Of a DNA stretch of 9,046 nt, positions 1 through 6,088 are shown piece by piece. A program made the position numbers and the translations under genes. Positions within the stretch are counted from its first letter, which is position 1. Every line of letters begins with the position of its first letter. This stretch comes from CAZILN01 sp964540005 (GTDB lineage: Bacteria > Bacteroidota > Bacteroidia > Bacteroidales > SM23-62): assembly GCA_964540005.1 (NCBI GenBank), contig CAZILN010000304.1:1-9046 (forward strand), in the 5' to 3' direction. The notes under the pieces were generated by a model. The model saw only the letters and a program-made list of their open reading frames with translations, was not told the DNA's origin and searched no databases.

Positions 1-9
1 AAGGAAAGA

Positions 10-822
10 ATGAAACTATTTTACAGAAAACTGGGATCCGGTCCGGTCATGATCATTTTACACGGACTCTATGGTATGTCTGATAACTGGCATACGGTAG
101 CCAAAGCCCTCTCGGAACATTTCGAGGTTTGGCTGCCGGACTGGAGGAACCATGGCCACTCCCCTCATGATCCGGTCCATGACTTTGAATCCCTTAAAAC
201 GGACCTTCTTGAATTCATGGATGAACATAAGATCGGGAAGGCCATCCTCGCCGGCCATTCCATGGGGGGCAAGGCCATCATGCATTTTGCAGAAGATCAT
301 CCCGATCGCATCAATGCACTTATAGTAATTGACATCTCACCCAGGGCATATACCGGCGCGGACCGCAGCTCTGACCACAGCCCTGATCATGCTACGATCA
401 TCGAGGGCATGATGAGTGTCGATATAGAGGGGGTGAAAACCCGTCAGGAAATTGAAACGCAATTGTCCTGGTCCATAAGCTCATCAAGGATCAGGAAATT
501 CCTGCTCAAGAATGTGGAAAAGGATGAAAACGGGCAGTTCCGCTGGAAGCTGAACCTGAGGACCCTTCTCGTCAACCTGCCCGGACTCTTCGGGGGAATG
601 GACGAAAGCAGGTATACGGGCGGCAGGGGTATTACCGGGTTTCCCGTGCTTTTTGTCAAAGGGGAAAAATCCGGGTACATCAGCATTGATGATTATGCAC
701 TTATTAAAAAGATCTTTCCTGAAGCCGAGATCAATACCATACCAAATTCGGGGCACTGGCTGCATGCCGAGCAACCGGAGCTCCTGGTAAAAACCATTAA
801 GTATTTCCTGAAAGTGGAGTAA
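10..822 (+). CDS. YbfF-like alpha/beta-hydrolase (esterase family)
   Basis: This 270-residue protein is a cytoplasmic alpha/beta-fold hydrolase with no signal peptide or membrane segment. The oxyanion-side HG motif is at residues 18-19, and the nucleophile elbow GHSMGG puts the catalytic serine at Ser84. A core Asp follows at 108 in VIDISP, and the catalytic histidine is His249 in NSGHWLHAEQP. The stretch KGEKSGYI (Ser221) matches the position of the extra active-site serine known in E. coli YbfF, and the spacing around GHW-HAE-P also fits that family. YbfF has esterase and thioesterase activity on short acyl substrates; the true substrate here is unknown. The purine-rich AAGGAAAG just before the ATG is a plausible, if close, ribosome site. 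The gene converges on udk with 11 bp between stops. Anything upstream lies outside the window. Family call is firm, function loose. Confidence 0.9.
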   Translation: MKLFYRKLGSGPVMIILHGLYGMSDNWHTVAKALSEHFEVWLPDWRNHGHSPHDPVHDFESLKTDLLEFMDEHKIGKAILAGHSMGGKAIMHFAEDHPDRINALIVIDISPRAYTGADRSSDHSPDHATIIEGMMSVDIEGVKTRQEIETQLSWSISSSRIRKFLLKNVEKDENGQFRWKLNLRTLLVNLPGLFGGMDESRYTGGRGITGFPVLFVKGEKSGYISIDDYALIKKIFPEAEINTIPNSGHWLHAEQPELLVKTIKYFLKVE

Positions 823-833
823 GCAAGTTGTGA

Positions 834-1445
834 TTACTGACTGAGCATTTCGCTGATAAGGGATGCCAGCTTGTCGATGGCCTCCTGGTTCTTCCCGCCA
901 CTGGGAATGATACTGTCGGCGTATTCTTTTGAAGGTTCTACATACCGGTAGTGCATGGGTTTTACTGTGATCTCATACCTTTCAAGCACCTGATCTGCAG
1001 TCCGTCCCCTTTCTTCCATATCTCTTTTTATAATCCTTTCCAGCCGGTCATCGGGACGGGCATCCACGTATACCTTGATGTCGATAAGTTCTCTCAGCTC
1101 CGGATGGGCCAGGATCAGTATCCCCTCGAGGATGATCACATCAGCCGGTCGAACGGTGAGAGTTTCCGGAGACCTGGTACAGCTTATGTAGGAATACCTG
1201 GGCTGTTCAATTGCCTGTCCCGTTTTCAACAGCTTCAGCTGATGAATAAGAAGGTCGAAATCCACAGAATCCGGGTGGTCAAAATTAATGTCAGGCCTCT
1301 TTTCAGCCGGAACATGGGAGTTGTCCTTATAATAGGCATCCTGAGGGATCCGGATCACCCTGCCCCGGGGCATCTGCTGAATGATCCTGCTGACCAGGGT
1401 GGTTTTCCCGGAACCCGTCCCTCCTGCTATTCCTACAAGTACCAT
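834..1445 (-). CDS. udk: Uridine kinase (pyrimidine nucleoside salvage)
   Basis: Udk phosphorylates uridine or cytidine to the monophosphate using ATP or GTP, a salvage step in the cytoplasm. At 203 residues it is near the usual bacterial length. The Walker A loop GGTGSGKT is at residues 8-15, followed by QDAYYKD (Asp36), NFDHPDSVDFD (54-64), LEGILIL (106-112), and the lid region RDMEERGRT (141-149) with KPMHYRYVEPSKEYAD. The nucleoside-binding signature, usually Y-D-[YF]-x-x-H-x-R, reads YSYISCTR at 84-91. Ser therefore replaces Asp at 85 and Cys replaces His at 89, the position that contacts the base in characterised enzymes. The ATG at 1445 is the natural start because the kinase core begins at once, and there is no Shine-Dalgarno. 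It is transcribed divergently from the Dabb gene across 64 bp. Confidence 0.95.
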   Translation of the reverse strand: MVLVGIAGGTGSGKTTLVSRIIQQMPRGRVIRIPQDAYYKDNSHVPAEKRPDINFDHPDSVDFDLLIHQLKLLKTGQAIEQPRYSYISCTRSPETLTVRPADVIILEGILILAHPELRELIDIKVYVDARPDDRLERIIKRDMEERGRTADQVLERYEITVKPMHYRYVEPSKEYADSIIPSGGKNQEAIDKLASLISEMLSQ

Positions 1446-1467
1446 TTCAAATGATAGTTTTTATATC

Positions 1468-1475
1468 TAATTTTG
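1468..1475 (+). promoter_or_regulatory. Candidate -7 promoter box for the Dabb gene
   Basis: TAATTTTG is an exact match to the Bacteroidetes -7 consensus TAnnTTTG, 34 nt before the start of the Dabb gene in the short divergent gap with udk. No clear TTG -33 element stands 19-21 bp upstream; the nearest T-run overlaps the udk start codon. This is a motif match only. Confidence 0.5.
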
Positions 1476-1509
1476 TCCCGGCGAATAAACAATTAAAATA
1501 GCAAAAAAA

Positions 1510-1812
1510 ATGATCAGGCATATCGTCATGTTTAAAATAAAAGAATTTGAACCACCTGGTAAAAAAGAGGAAATAATCAGGCAACTTAAAGAACAGCTGG
1601 AAGCGCTGAGCCTGAAAATTCCTGTGATCAGGTTTATCAATACAGCATTGAACATCAATAATTCACCCAATGGCTTCGACCTGGTGCTGGAGACGGAATT
1701 TGATGATCCGCAGGCCCTGGAAACTTACCGGGTGCACCCCGAACATAAGAAGGTGGTGGAATTCATCAAACCCTATAAGCTGCAATCCGCTTCTGTTGAC
1801 TATGAAATCTGA
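1510..1812 (+). CDS. Dabb (stress-responsive A/B barrel) domain protein
   Basis: This 100-residue protein consists of one Dabb domain, a ferredoxin-like alpha/beta barrel that usually dimerises. The family marks are visible in order: the opening strand MIRHIVMFKIK, a helix at about 18-34 (KKEEIIRQLKEQLEAL), the central strand FDLVLETEF (about 56-64), and the signature ALETYRVHPEHKKVVEFIKPY (about 69-89), including the conserved Y-x-x-H-P-x-H. Bacterial members are found in many contexts and most have no assigned reaction; plant homologues are stress-induced or act as cyclases. The ATG follows an A-rich run with no Shine-Dalgarno, as is common in Bacteroidetes. A perfect palindrome begins six bases after the stop codon and separates the gene from manA. 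Domain call is firm; role unknown. Confidence 0.88.
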   Translation: MIRHIVMFKIKEFEPPGKKEEIIRQLKEQLEALSLKIPVIRFINTALNINNSPNGFDLVLETEFDDPQALETYRVHPEHKKVVEFIKPYKLQSASVDYEI

Positions 1813-1817
1813 ACCCC

Positions 1818-1847
1818 ACCCCATCGGATCGATCGATCCGATGGGGT
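1818..1847. terminator. 30-bp perfect palindrome between Dabb gene and manA
   Basis: The left arm ACCCCATCGGATCGA is followed directly by its exact reverse complement, giving 15 bp with no mismatch. As RNA it would form a strong hairpin with a loop of about four bases. It starts six bases after the Dabb stop and ends 12 bases before the manA ATG. No U-tract follows, so it is not a textbook intrinsic terminator. It could still end or pause transcription in both directions, block the manA start region, or act as a DNA-level palindrome. Its centre holds three tandem GATC sites. Confidence 0.6.
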
Positions 1848-1859
1848 AACACTAATACA

Positions 1860-2855
1860 ATGAGTAAACTCTATCCCTTAAAATTCGAACCCATCCTCAA
1901 GGATAAGATATGGGGAGGGTCCAGGCTCAGGGATGTCCTCCGAAAAGCTTCAGCTTCCTCAAGCTGCGGCGAGAGCTGGGAGATATCCGGAGTGCAGGAT
2001 AATATATCAGTGGTTTCCAACGGGTACCTGGCAGGCAATGAATTACAGGACCTCGTAGAAGTATATATGGGCGACCTTGTCGGAGACTATATCTATGAAA
2101 AATCCGGGATTGAATTCCCTCTGCTGGTAAAATTCATTGACGCCAATGATAATCTGTCAATACAGGTCCACCCCGATGATGTACTGGCAGAGCAACGCCA
2201 CCAGGCCTTAGGGAAAACAGAGATGTGGTATATAGTAGAATCCGATCCCGGGGCCCGGCTGATCTCGGGATTTAACCGGGAACTGAATGAGAAGGTTTAC
2301 CTTGAGCACCTGGAAAATAAAACCCTTCCGGAAATCCTGAACTTCGAGGAAACTGCACCGGGAGACGTCTTTTTTGTACCTGCAGGTCGCGTCCATGCCA
2401 TTGGTCCGGGCATACTCCTGGCCGAGATACAGCAGACCTCGGATATCACCTATCGTATATATGACTGGGACAGGCTGGATAAGGAGGGTAAAGGCAGGGA
2501 ACTGCATACCGACCTGGCACTGAAAGCCATAGATTACAAACATTATGAAAGTTACCGGACACAGTATGAGCCGGTACTTAACCGGACATCACTGATTGCC
2601 GATTGCCCGTACTTCACCACAAATGTCCTGCAATTCGACCGGAATGTTGAAAAGGATCTTAATTTTATTGATTCTTTTGTGATATACATGTGCCTGGAGG
2701 GTAATTTTGATCTTCGCTATACGGATAATGAATCCATAAATATTTCTGCAGGAGAGACCGTACTGGTACCTGCGGTAATAAAAAACATGGAATTGATCCC
2801 CGGGGAAACCTCCAGGATACTGGAAGTATTTATAAAAACTTCAGTCAGTAACTAA
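1860..2855 (+). CDS. manA: Mannose-6-phosphate isomerase, class I
   Basis: ManA interconverts mannose 6-phosphate and fructose 6-phosphate, linking glycolysis to GDP-mannose synthesis or mannose use. The 331-residue length fits the short Firmicutes/Bacteroidetes-type enzyme. The N-terminal part has the motifs LKDKIWGG (13-20) and GESWEIS (37-43). The cupin core supplies the zinc ligands: His104 in QVHPDD (102-107), Glu121 in KTEMWY, and His179 in VPAGRVHAIG. QTSDITYRIYDWDR (192-205) carries the conserved active-site Arg199. The C-terminal cupin-like half ends with SAGETVLVPA. No Shine-Dalgarno is visible; the start lies 12 bases after the palindrome. engB begins 11 bp after the stop, so the two are probably cotranscribed. 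I see no TAnnTTTG box directly upstream, so manA may depend on read-through past the palindrome or on a promoter I cannot recognise. Confidence 0.95.
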   Translation: MSKLYPLKFEPILKDKIWGGSRLRDVLRKASASSSCGESWEISGVQDNISVVSNGYLAGNELQDLVEVYMGDLVGDYIYEKSGIEFPLLVKFIDANDNLSIQVHPDDVLAEQRHQALGKTEMWYIVESDPGARLISGFNRELNEKVYLEHLENKTLPEILNFEETAPGDVFFVPAGRVHAIGPGILLAEIQQTSDITYRIYDWDRLDKEGKGRELHTDLALKAIDYKHYESYRTQYEPVLNRTSLIADCPYFTTNVLQFDRNVEKDLNFIDSFVIYMCLEGNFDLRYTDNESINISAGETVLVPAVIKNMELIPGETSRILEVFIKTSVSN

Positions 2856-2866
2856 TCAGGCAGCAA

Positions 2867-3466
2867 ATGGTTGAGCTGTTAAAAAATGCAAGCTTTCTTA
2901 AAAGCAGTCCGAACCTGAAAAGCTGTCCCAAACCGCTCTATCCTGAATTTGCCTTTGCAGGACGGTCCAATGTGGGTAAATCATCGCTTATAAATTACCT
3001 CTGCAACCGGAAAAAGCTGGCCAAAACATCGGTCACTCCAGGCAAGACCATTCTTATCAATCATTACCTGATCAATGATGATTTTTATTTTGTCGACCTG
3101 CCGGGTTACGGTTTTGCGCGGACCGGTAAGGCCGAGAGGGAAAGGATACTGAAACTGATCTTCCATTACCTGAGGAAAAGGGAAACCCTGACATGCCTGT
3201 TCCTGCTGATCGATTCAAGGATGGATCCCCAGGATAACGATAAACTGGTCATAAACTGGCTGGGAGAAGCCGGTGTGCCGTTTGCTATGGTGTTCACCAA
3301 GACCGACAAGCTTCCAAAGATCCGGCTTGAAAAAAAACTTGCAGCTTACAGGGATGAATTAATGGCATCATGGGAAGACCTGCCGCCCTTTTTCCTGACC
3401 TCATCCCTGAAAAAGACAGGCAGGGACGAAATACTTGAATTCATTAATCTCAACCTTAAGAATTGA
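2867..3466 (+). CDS. engB: Ribosome-biogenesis GTP-binding protein EngB/YsxC
   Basis: EngB (YsxC, YihA) is an essential GTPase needed for late assembly of the 50S subunit; loss also blocks division in several bacteria. At 199 residues it has the standard length. The G motifs are all present: G1 GRSNVGKS (32-39), G2 TPGKT (57-61), G3 DLPGYG (77-82), G4 TKTD (144-147), and G5 within LTSSLKKTG near 177-185. The N-terminal stretch before G1, ending in PEFAFAG, is the typical EngB lead-in. The ATG at 2867 gives the right N terminus and lies 11 bp behind manA, which supports a manA-engB transcript. After the stop, an intergenic stretch of about 165 bp holds two hairpins, so the transcript probably ends there. 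Confidence 0.96.
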   Translation: MVELLKNASFLKSSPNLKSCPKPLYPEFAFAGRSNVGKSSLINYLCNRKKLAKTSVTPGKTILINHYLINDDFYFVDLPGYGFARTGKAERERILKLIFHYLRKRETLTCLFLLIDSRMDPQDNDKLVINWLGEAGVPFAMVFTKTDKLPKIRLEKKLAAYRDELMASWEDLPPFFLTSSLKKTGRDEILEFINLNLKN

Positions 3467-3492
3467 AGTTTAATGACCTCAATAATTGACTC

Positions 3493-3514
3493 TCCTCGCA
3501 GCAAGCTGCGAGGA
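3493..3514. terminator. 10-bp stem hairpin after engB
   Basis: TCCTCGCAGC, then AA, then GCTGCGAGGA: a perfect 10-bp stem starting 26 bases after the engB stop. The flanking sequence is A/T-rich but there is no clean U-tract directly behind it. A terminator for engB is the simplest reading. The core GCAAGC is shared with the hairpin at 3548-3579, which also fits a repeated intergenic palindrome family. Confidence 0.6.
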
Positions 3515-3547
3515 ACCATTGATTAATTGTATATTTATATTGTGCTC

Positions 3548-3579
3548 GCTAACCCCGCCGCAAGCAGCGGGGAATTAGC
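3548..3579. repeat. Second GCAAGC-core hairpin upstream of prs
   Basis: The inner stem CCCCGC...GCGGGG (3553-3558 with 3567-3572) encloses GC-AA-GC with a single C-A mismatch. An outer stem GCTAA/TTAGC (3548-3552 with 3575-3579) continues it past a two-base AA bulge. The hairpin is bordered by direct repeats of GCTCGC (3544-3549 and 3578-3583). A T6 run follows at 3595-3600, 15 bases after the stem. It may be a second terminator of the engB transcript, a structured prs leader, or a small REP-like element. Confidence 0.55.
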
Positions 3580-3632
3580 TCGCGTAATTCATAATTTTTT
3601 GTGTAAGTTTACATTCAAATAATATAACTGTG

Positions 3633-4577
3633 ATGCAGATGAATTCAACATCCCCGATTAAGTTCTTTGCTGGTACCCAGTCAATTTACCTGGCTGAAAA
3701 AATTGCCAAATCTTACGGGGCCGAGCTTGGAAAAACCAGGGTGCTTAAATTCAGTGATGGAGAATTTCAGCCCTATTATGAAGAATCAGTCAGGGGATGT
3801 ACCGTTTTTATTATCCAGTCCACTTTTCCTCCGGCTGATAACCTCATGGAACTCCTCCTGCTTATCGATGCCGCAAAACGGGCCTCTGCATACAAAGTGG
3901 TTGCCGTAATGCCTTATTTCGGTTTTGCCCGGCAGGACCGCAAAGATAAACCCCGTGCCTCAATCGGGGCCAAACTGGTGGCCAACCTCCTCTCCGCTGC
4001 CGGTGTGGACCGTATCATGACCATGGACCTGCATGCCGATCAGATACAGGGATTTTTTGATGTCCCGGTAGACCACATTTATGCCTCTGCCCTTTTTGTA
4101 CCTTATCTTAAGAGCCTGAATATGACCAATATGGTTATCGCTGCGCCCGATATGGGCGGTACCAAAAGAGCCAATGCCTATTCCCGTTTCCTGAATACTG
4201 AAATGGCCATCTGCTACAAGCTCAGGAAGCAGGCCAATGTAGTTGAGGATATCAAGGTTATCGGGAATATTGAAGGGAAAGACATGGTGATCCTTGATGA
4301 TATGATAGATACGGCAGGGACCCTTACCTTTGCGGCTGACATGATGATGGAGGAGGGAGCCCGGTCTGTCAGGGCATGTGCCACACACCCGGTCGTATCC
4401 GGACCGGCATACGAAAGGATAGAAAAATCGGCCCTGCTGGAAGTTGTGGTTACCGATACAATTCCCCTGCCCAGGGAAAGTAAAAAGATCAAGGTACTGA
4501 CCGTTGCTGATCTTTTTGCCGATGTGATAAACAAAGTCTACAATTATCAGTCGATAAGTACCAATTTTATCCAATAA
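3633..4577 (+). CDS. prs: Ribose-phosphate pyrophosphokinase (PRPP synthase)
   Basis: Prs makes phosphoribosyl pyrophosphate from ribose 5-phosphate and ATP, the precursor of purines, pyrimidines, histidine, tryptophan and NAD. Starting at the ATG at 3633 it is 314 residues, close to the 315 of E. coli. Class I marks include FSDGE near 41-45, the ATP-binding RQDRKDKPR near 105-113, the metal-binding MDLHADQIQGFFDVPVDH, the flexible-loop region after APDMGGTKRA, and the PRPP loop VILDDMIDTAGT. Three in-frame starts cluster upstream: GTG 3630, ATG 3633 and ATG 3639. None has a Shine-Dalgarno, so the exact N terminus is uncertain by a few residues. The region before it is A/T-rich with only a one-mismatch -7 box (TAAGTTTA, 3604-3611). 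It is followed by rplY after 112 bp. Confidence 0.96.
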   Translation: MQMNSTSPIKFFAGTQSIYLAEKIAKSYGAELGKTRVLKFSDGEFQPYYEESVRGCTVFIIQSTFPPADNLMELLLLIDAAKRASAYKVVAVMPYFGFARQDRKDKPRASIGAKLVANLLSAAGVDRIMTMDLHADQIQGFFDVPVDHIYASALFVPYLKSLNMTNMVIAAPDMGGTKRANAYSRFLNTEMAICYKLRKQANVVEDIKVIGNIEGKDMVILDDMIDTAGTLTFAADMMMEEGARSVRACATHPVVSGPAYERIEKSALLEVVVTDTIPLPRESKKIKVLTVADLFADVINKVYNYQSISTNFIQ

Positions 4578-4581
4578 GTAT

Positions 4582-4589
4582 TATATTTG
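4582..4589 (+). promoter_or_regulatory. Candidate -7 promoter box for rplY-pth
   Basis: TATATTTG matches TAnnTTTG exactly, just after the prs stop codon. Transcription would start near 4595 and give rplY a leader of about 95 nt holding the structured element at 4616-4678. No good TTG stands at the -33 spacing. If real, rplY-pth can be transcribed apart from prs. Confidence 0.5.
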
Positions 4590-4615
4590 CGTCTCTTTTT
4601 TACGGGATATTCTCA

Positions 4616-4678
4616 TAAACAATTGTGCCATGGGGAATTAGCACAGTTAATTCTGAGTAACACAATAATAATTGTTTA
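4616..4678 (+). promoter_or_regulatory. Structured leader of rplY (alternative folds)
   Basis: Reading the bases gives a closing stem of 11 bp, 4616-4626 with 4668-4678 (core AAACAATT/AATTGTTT, one G-U pair), ending 11 bases before the rplY ATG. Inside it, GAATTA (4635-4640) pairs with TAATTC (4648-4653). TGTGC (4624-4628) can instead pair with GCACA (4641-4645), which lies in that hairpin's loop. Those last two stems together have H-type pseudoknot order. The TGTGC stem overlaps the closing stem at 4624-4626, so those two compete. A three-codon reading frame, ATG-GGG-AAT-TAG, occupies 4630-4641. Autoregulation by L25 or a folding switch is inference; I could not compute energies. Confidence 0.35.
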
Positions 4679-4689
4679 AATAAAGTAAC

Positions 4690-5493
4690 ATGCAAAGTTT
4701 TGATATTAAAGGCTCCGTCAGGGAAAAAACCGGGAAGAAATATTCCAGTTTCCTGAGAAAGCAAGGAATGGTGCCATGCGTATTGTATGGAGGTGAAAAA
4801 AACATCCACTTCTATGCAGCTGAAAAGGGATTCAAGAACCTTATTTTTACTCCGAAAGTATTCCTTATCAATCTGGACCTTGACGGAGAACGATATGAGG
4901 CCGTCATCCAGGATGTCCAGTATCACCCTGTAAGCGATGCCATTATCCATATGGATTTTAAACAGGTATTCAGCGACAAGGAAGTTATAATGAATGTACC
5001 CTTGCAGCTTGCGGGTGCCAGTGTCGGATTACTGGCAGGCGGCAAGTTAAGGCAGAGAAGACGTCACCTGAGGGTAAAGGGACTGATCACCCATATACCT
5101 GAATTCCTTGAGGTAGATATTACCGGTGTTAATATCGGTGAGTTCATTAAGATCCAGGACCTGTCCTTTGACAACCTGGAAATGCTTGATCCCCCGAGGG
5201 CCATGGTCGCCGGTGTTGTTTCATCCAGGCTGATTGCCAAAGGTATGATGGAAGCTGAAGCCGGAGTGACTGAAGAGGAACTTGAAGGAGAAGAACTTGA
5301 AGGAGAAGAAGGAGCAGCTGAAGGAGGAGAAGGTACTGAAGGTGGTGCCAAAGGAGGAGCTGAAGGTGGTGCCAAAGGAGGAGCTGAAGGTGGTGCCAAA
5401 GGAGGAGCTGAAGGTGGTGCTAAAGGAGGAGCTGAAGGTGGTGCTAAAGGTGGTGCTAAAGGTGGTTATAAAGATTACGAATCAAAAGACTGA
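4690..5493 (+). CDS. rplY: 50S ribosomal protein L25 (CTC/TL5 form) with repeat tail
   Basis: L25 binds 5S rRNA in the central protuberance of the 50S subunit. Residues 1-90 or so form the L25 domain (SFDIKGSVREKTGKKYSS at the start, VPCVLYGGEKNIHFYA, then the strand region up to YHPVSDAIIHMDFKQV). Residues of about 95-185 form the TL5/CTC second domain (VPLQLAGASVGLLAGG, RHLRVKGLITHIPEFLEVDITGVNIGEFIKI). From residue 197 a tail of about 71 residues follows, acidic first (two ELEGE units) and then built from GGAKGGAE units. The total of 267 residues is longer than the 190-220 I expect for Bacteroidetes L25, all of the excess in the tail. The start ATG has no Shine-Dalgarno. pth follows after 15 bp. 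The folded domains are ordinary; the tail looks disordered and its job is unknown. Confidence 0.95.
   Translation: MQSFDIKGSVREKTGKKYSSFLRKQGMVPCVLYGGEKNIHFYAAEKGFKNLIFTPKVFLINLDLDGERYEAVIQDVQYHPVSDAIIHMDFKQVFSDKEVIMNVPLQLAGASVGLLAGGKLRQRRRHLRVKGLITHIPEFLEVDITGVNIGEFIKIQDLSFDNLEMLDPPRAMVAGVVSSRLIAKGMMEAEAGVTEEELEGEELEGEEGAAEGGEGTEGGAKGGAEGGAKGGAEGGAKGGAEGGAKGGAEGGAKGGAKGGYKDYESKD
5278..5307 (+). repeat. Two tandem 15-bp repeats in the rplY tail
   Basis: GAACTTGAAGGAGAA occurs twice back to back with no mismatch and encodes ELEGE-ELEGE. It stands just before the 24-bp repeat array and is itself a multiple of three. Confidence 0.9.
5341..5460 (+). repeat. 24-bp minisatellite in rplY, encoding GGAKGGAE
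   Basis: Four head-to-tail 24-bp units start at 5341, 5365, 5389 and 5413. They differ only at one silent base, GCC against GCT in the third codon: GCC in units 1-3, GCT in unit 4. Two 12-bp half units (GGAK) follow at 5437 and 5449, then a diverged GGYK. Because 24 and 12 are multiples of three, gain or loss of units would keep L25 in frame, so copy number may vary between strains. Confidence 0.95.
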
Positions 5494-5508
5494 TAAACCC
5501 CTTATCTG

Positions 5509-6075
5509 TTGAAATATCTTATTGCCGGACTGGGCAATATGGGTGATCAGTACGCTCATACCCGGCATAATATAGGTTTCATGATAGTGGATGAACTGGC
5601 AGCTTCATCCAAAACTGCATTCGAGGACAAACGATACGGAATGATTGCCCGGATGCAGCTGAAAGGCAGGTCTTTTATCCTGCTGAAACCTTCCACATTT
5701 GTAAATCTTAGCGGACGGGCTGTGCATTACTGGCTCAAAAAGGAAAAACTGGACGAATCCTCCCTGCTGGTAGTCGCAGATGATATTTCCCTGCCCTTCG
5801 GAACCCTCAGAATGAGAGCCCGGGGGGGTGATGCCGGGCATAACGGACTGTCCCATATCAGCCAGATCCTCGGAACCCGGGAATATGCCAGGATGCGCTT
5901 CGGAATTGGCAGCGAATTCATGCAAGGAGGACAGGTAAATTATGTTCTGGGGGAATGGGCGGAAGAAGAACAGGAACTGCTGCCGGAGCGGATAAAAAAA
6001 GGCTGCGAAATGATACTCAGCTTCGGAATGGCCGGTGTGGACAAGACCATGAACCGGTACAACAAGCGCAGATAA
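5509..6075 (+). CDS. pth: Peptidyl-tRNA hydrolase (Pth, bacterial type)
   Basis: Pth cleaves the ester bond of peptidyl-tRNAs that drop off ribosomes, recycling tRNA. At 188 residues it is close to E. coli Pth (194). The active-site set is complete: Asn10 in GLGN, catalytic His20 in TRHNIGF, Asn66 in KPSTFVNLSG, Asp92 in VADDISLPFG, and Asn112 in GGDAGHNGL. The start is TTG at 5509. The next in-frame ATG codes for residue 11 and would remove the first strand and Asn10, so TTG is well supported even without a Shine-Dalgarno. It lies 15 bp behind rplY and is probably cotranscribed. Possible translational coupling to rplY is inference. The next gene begins 82 bp on, with its own promoter signals. 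Confidence 0.95.
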   Translation: MKYLIAGLGNMGDQYAHTRHNIGFMIVDELAASSKTAFEDKRYGMIARMQLKGRSFILLKPSTFVNLSGRAVHYWLKKEKLDESSLLVVADDISLPFGTLRMRARGGDAGHNGLSHISQILGTREYARMRFGIGSEFMQGGQVNYVLGEWAEEEQELLPERIKKGCEMILSFGMAGVDKTMNRYNKRR

Positions 6076-6088
6076 TCTCAATCCCCCG

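Noticed and set aside
951..1454. Open frame of 167 codons on the plus strand
   Set aside because: It is antisense to udk, which has a full set of kinase motifs. The frame shows no motif of its own.
3530..3537. TATATTTA as a -7 box for prs
   Set aside because: It has one mismatch to TAnnTTTG, lies between two hairpins and about 100 bases from the start, and has no -33 partner. It is too weak to list.
3960..4574. Open frame of 204 codons on the minus strand
   Set aside because: It is a shadow of prs, whose motifs are complete on the plus strand.
4632..4660. Sequence resembling the 5' part of a tRNA (GGGGAATTAGCACAGTT)
   Set aside because: It looks like an acceptor and D-arm start, but no anticodon arm, T-arm or CCA end follows before the rplY start. 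The same GGGGAATTAGC appears upstream of prs in a hairpin, so a shared hairpin motif explains it better.
5282..5512. Second plus-strand frame across the rplY repeats (KVVPKEEL units)
   Set aside because: The 24-bp repeat stays open in several frames because its length is a multiple of three. The L25 frame is continuous from the conserved domains through the tail.
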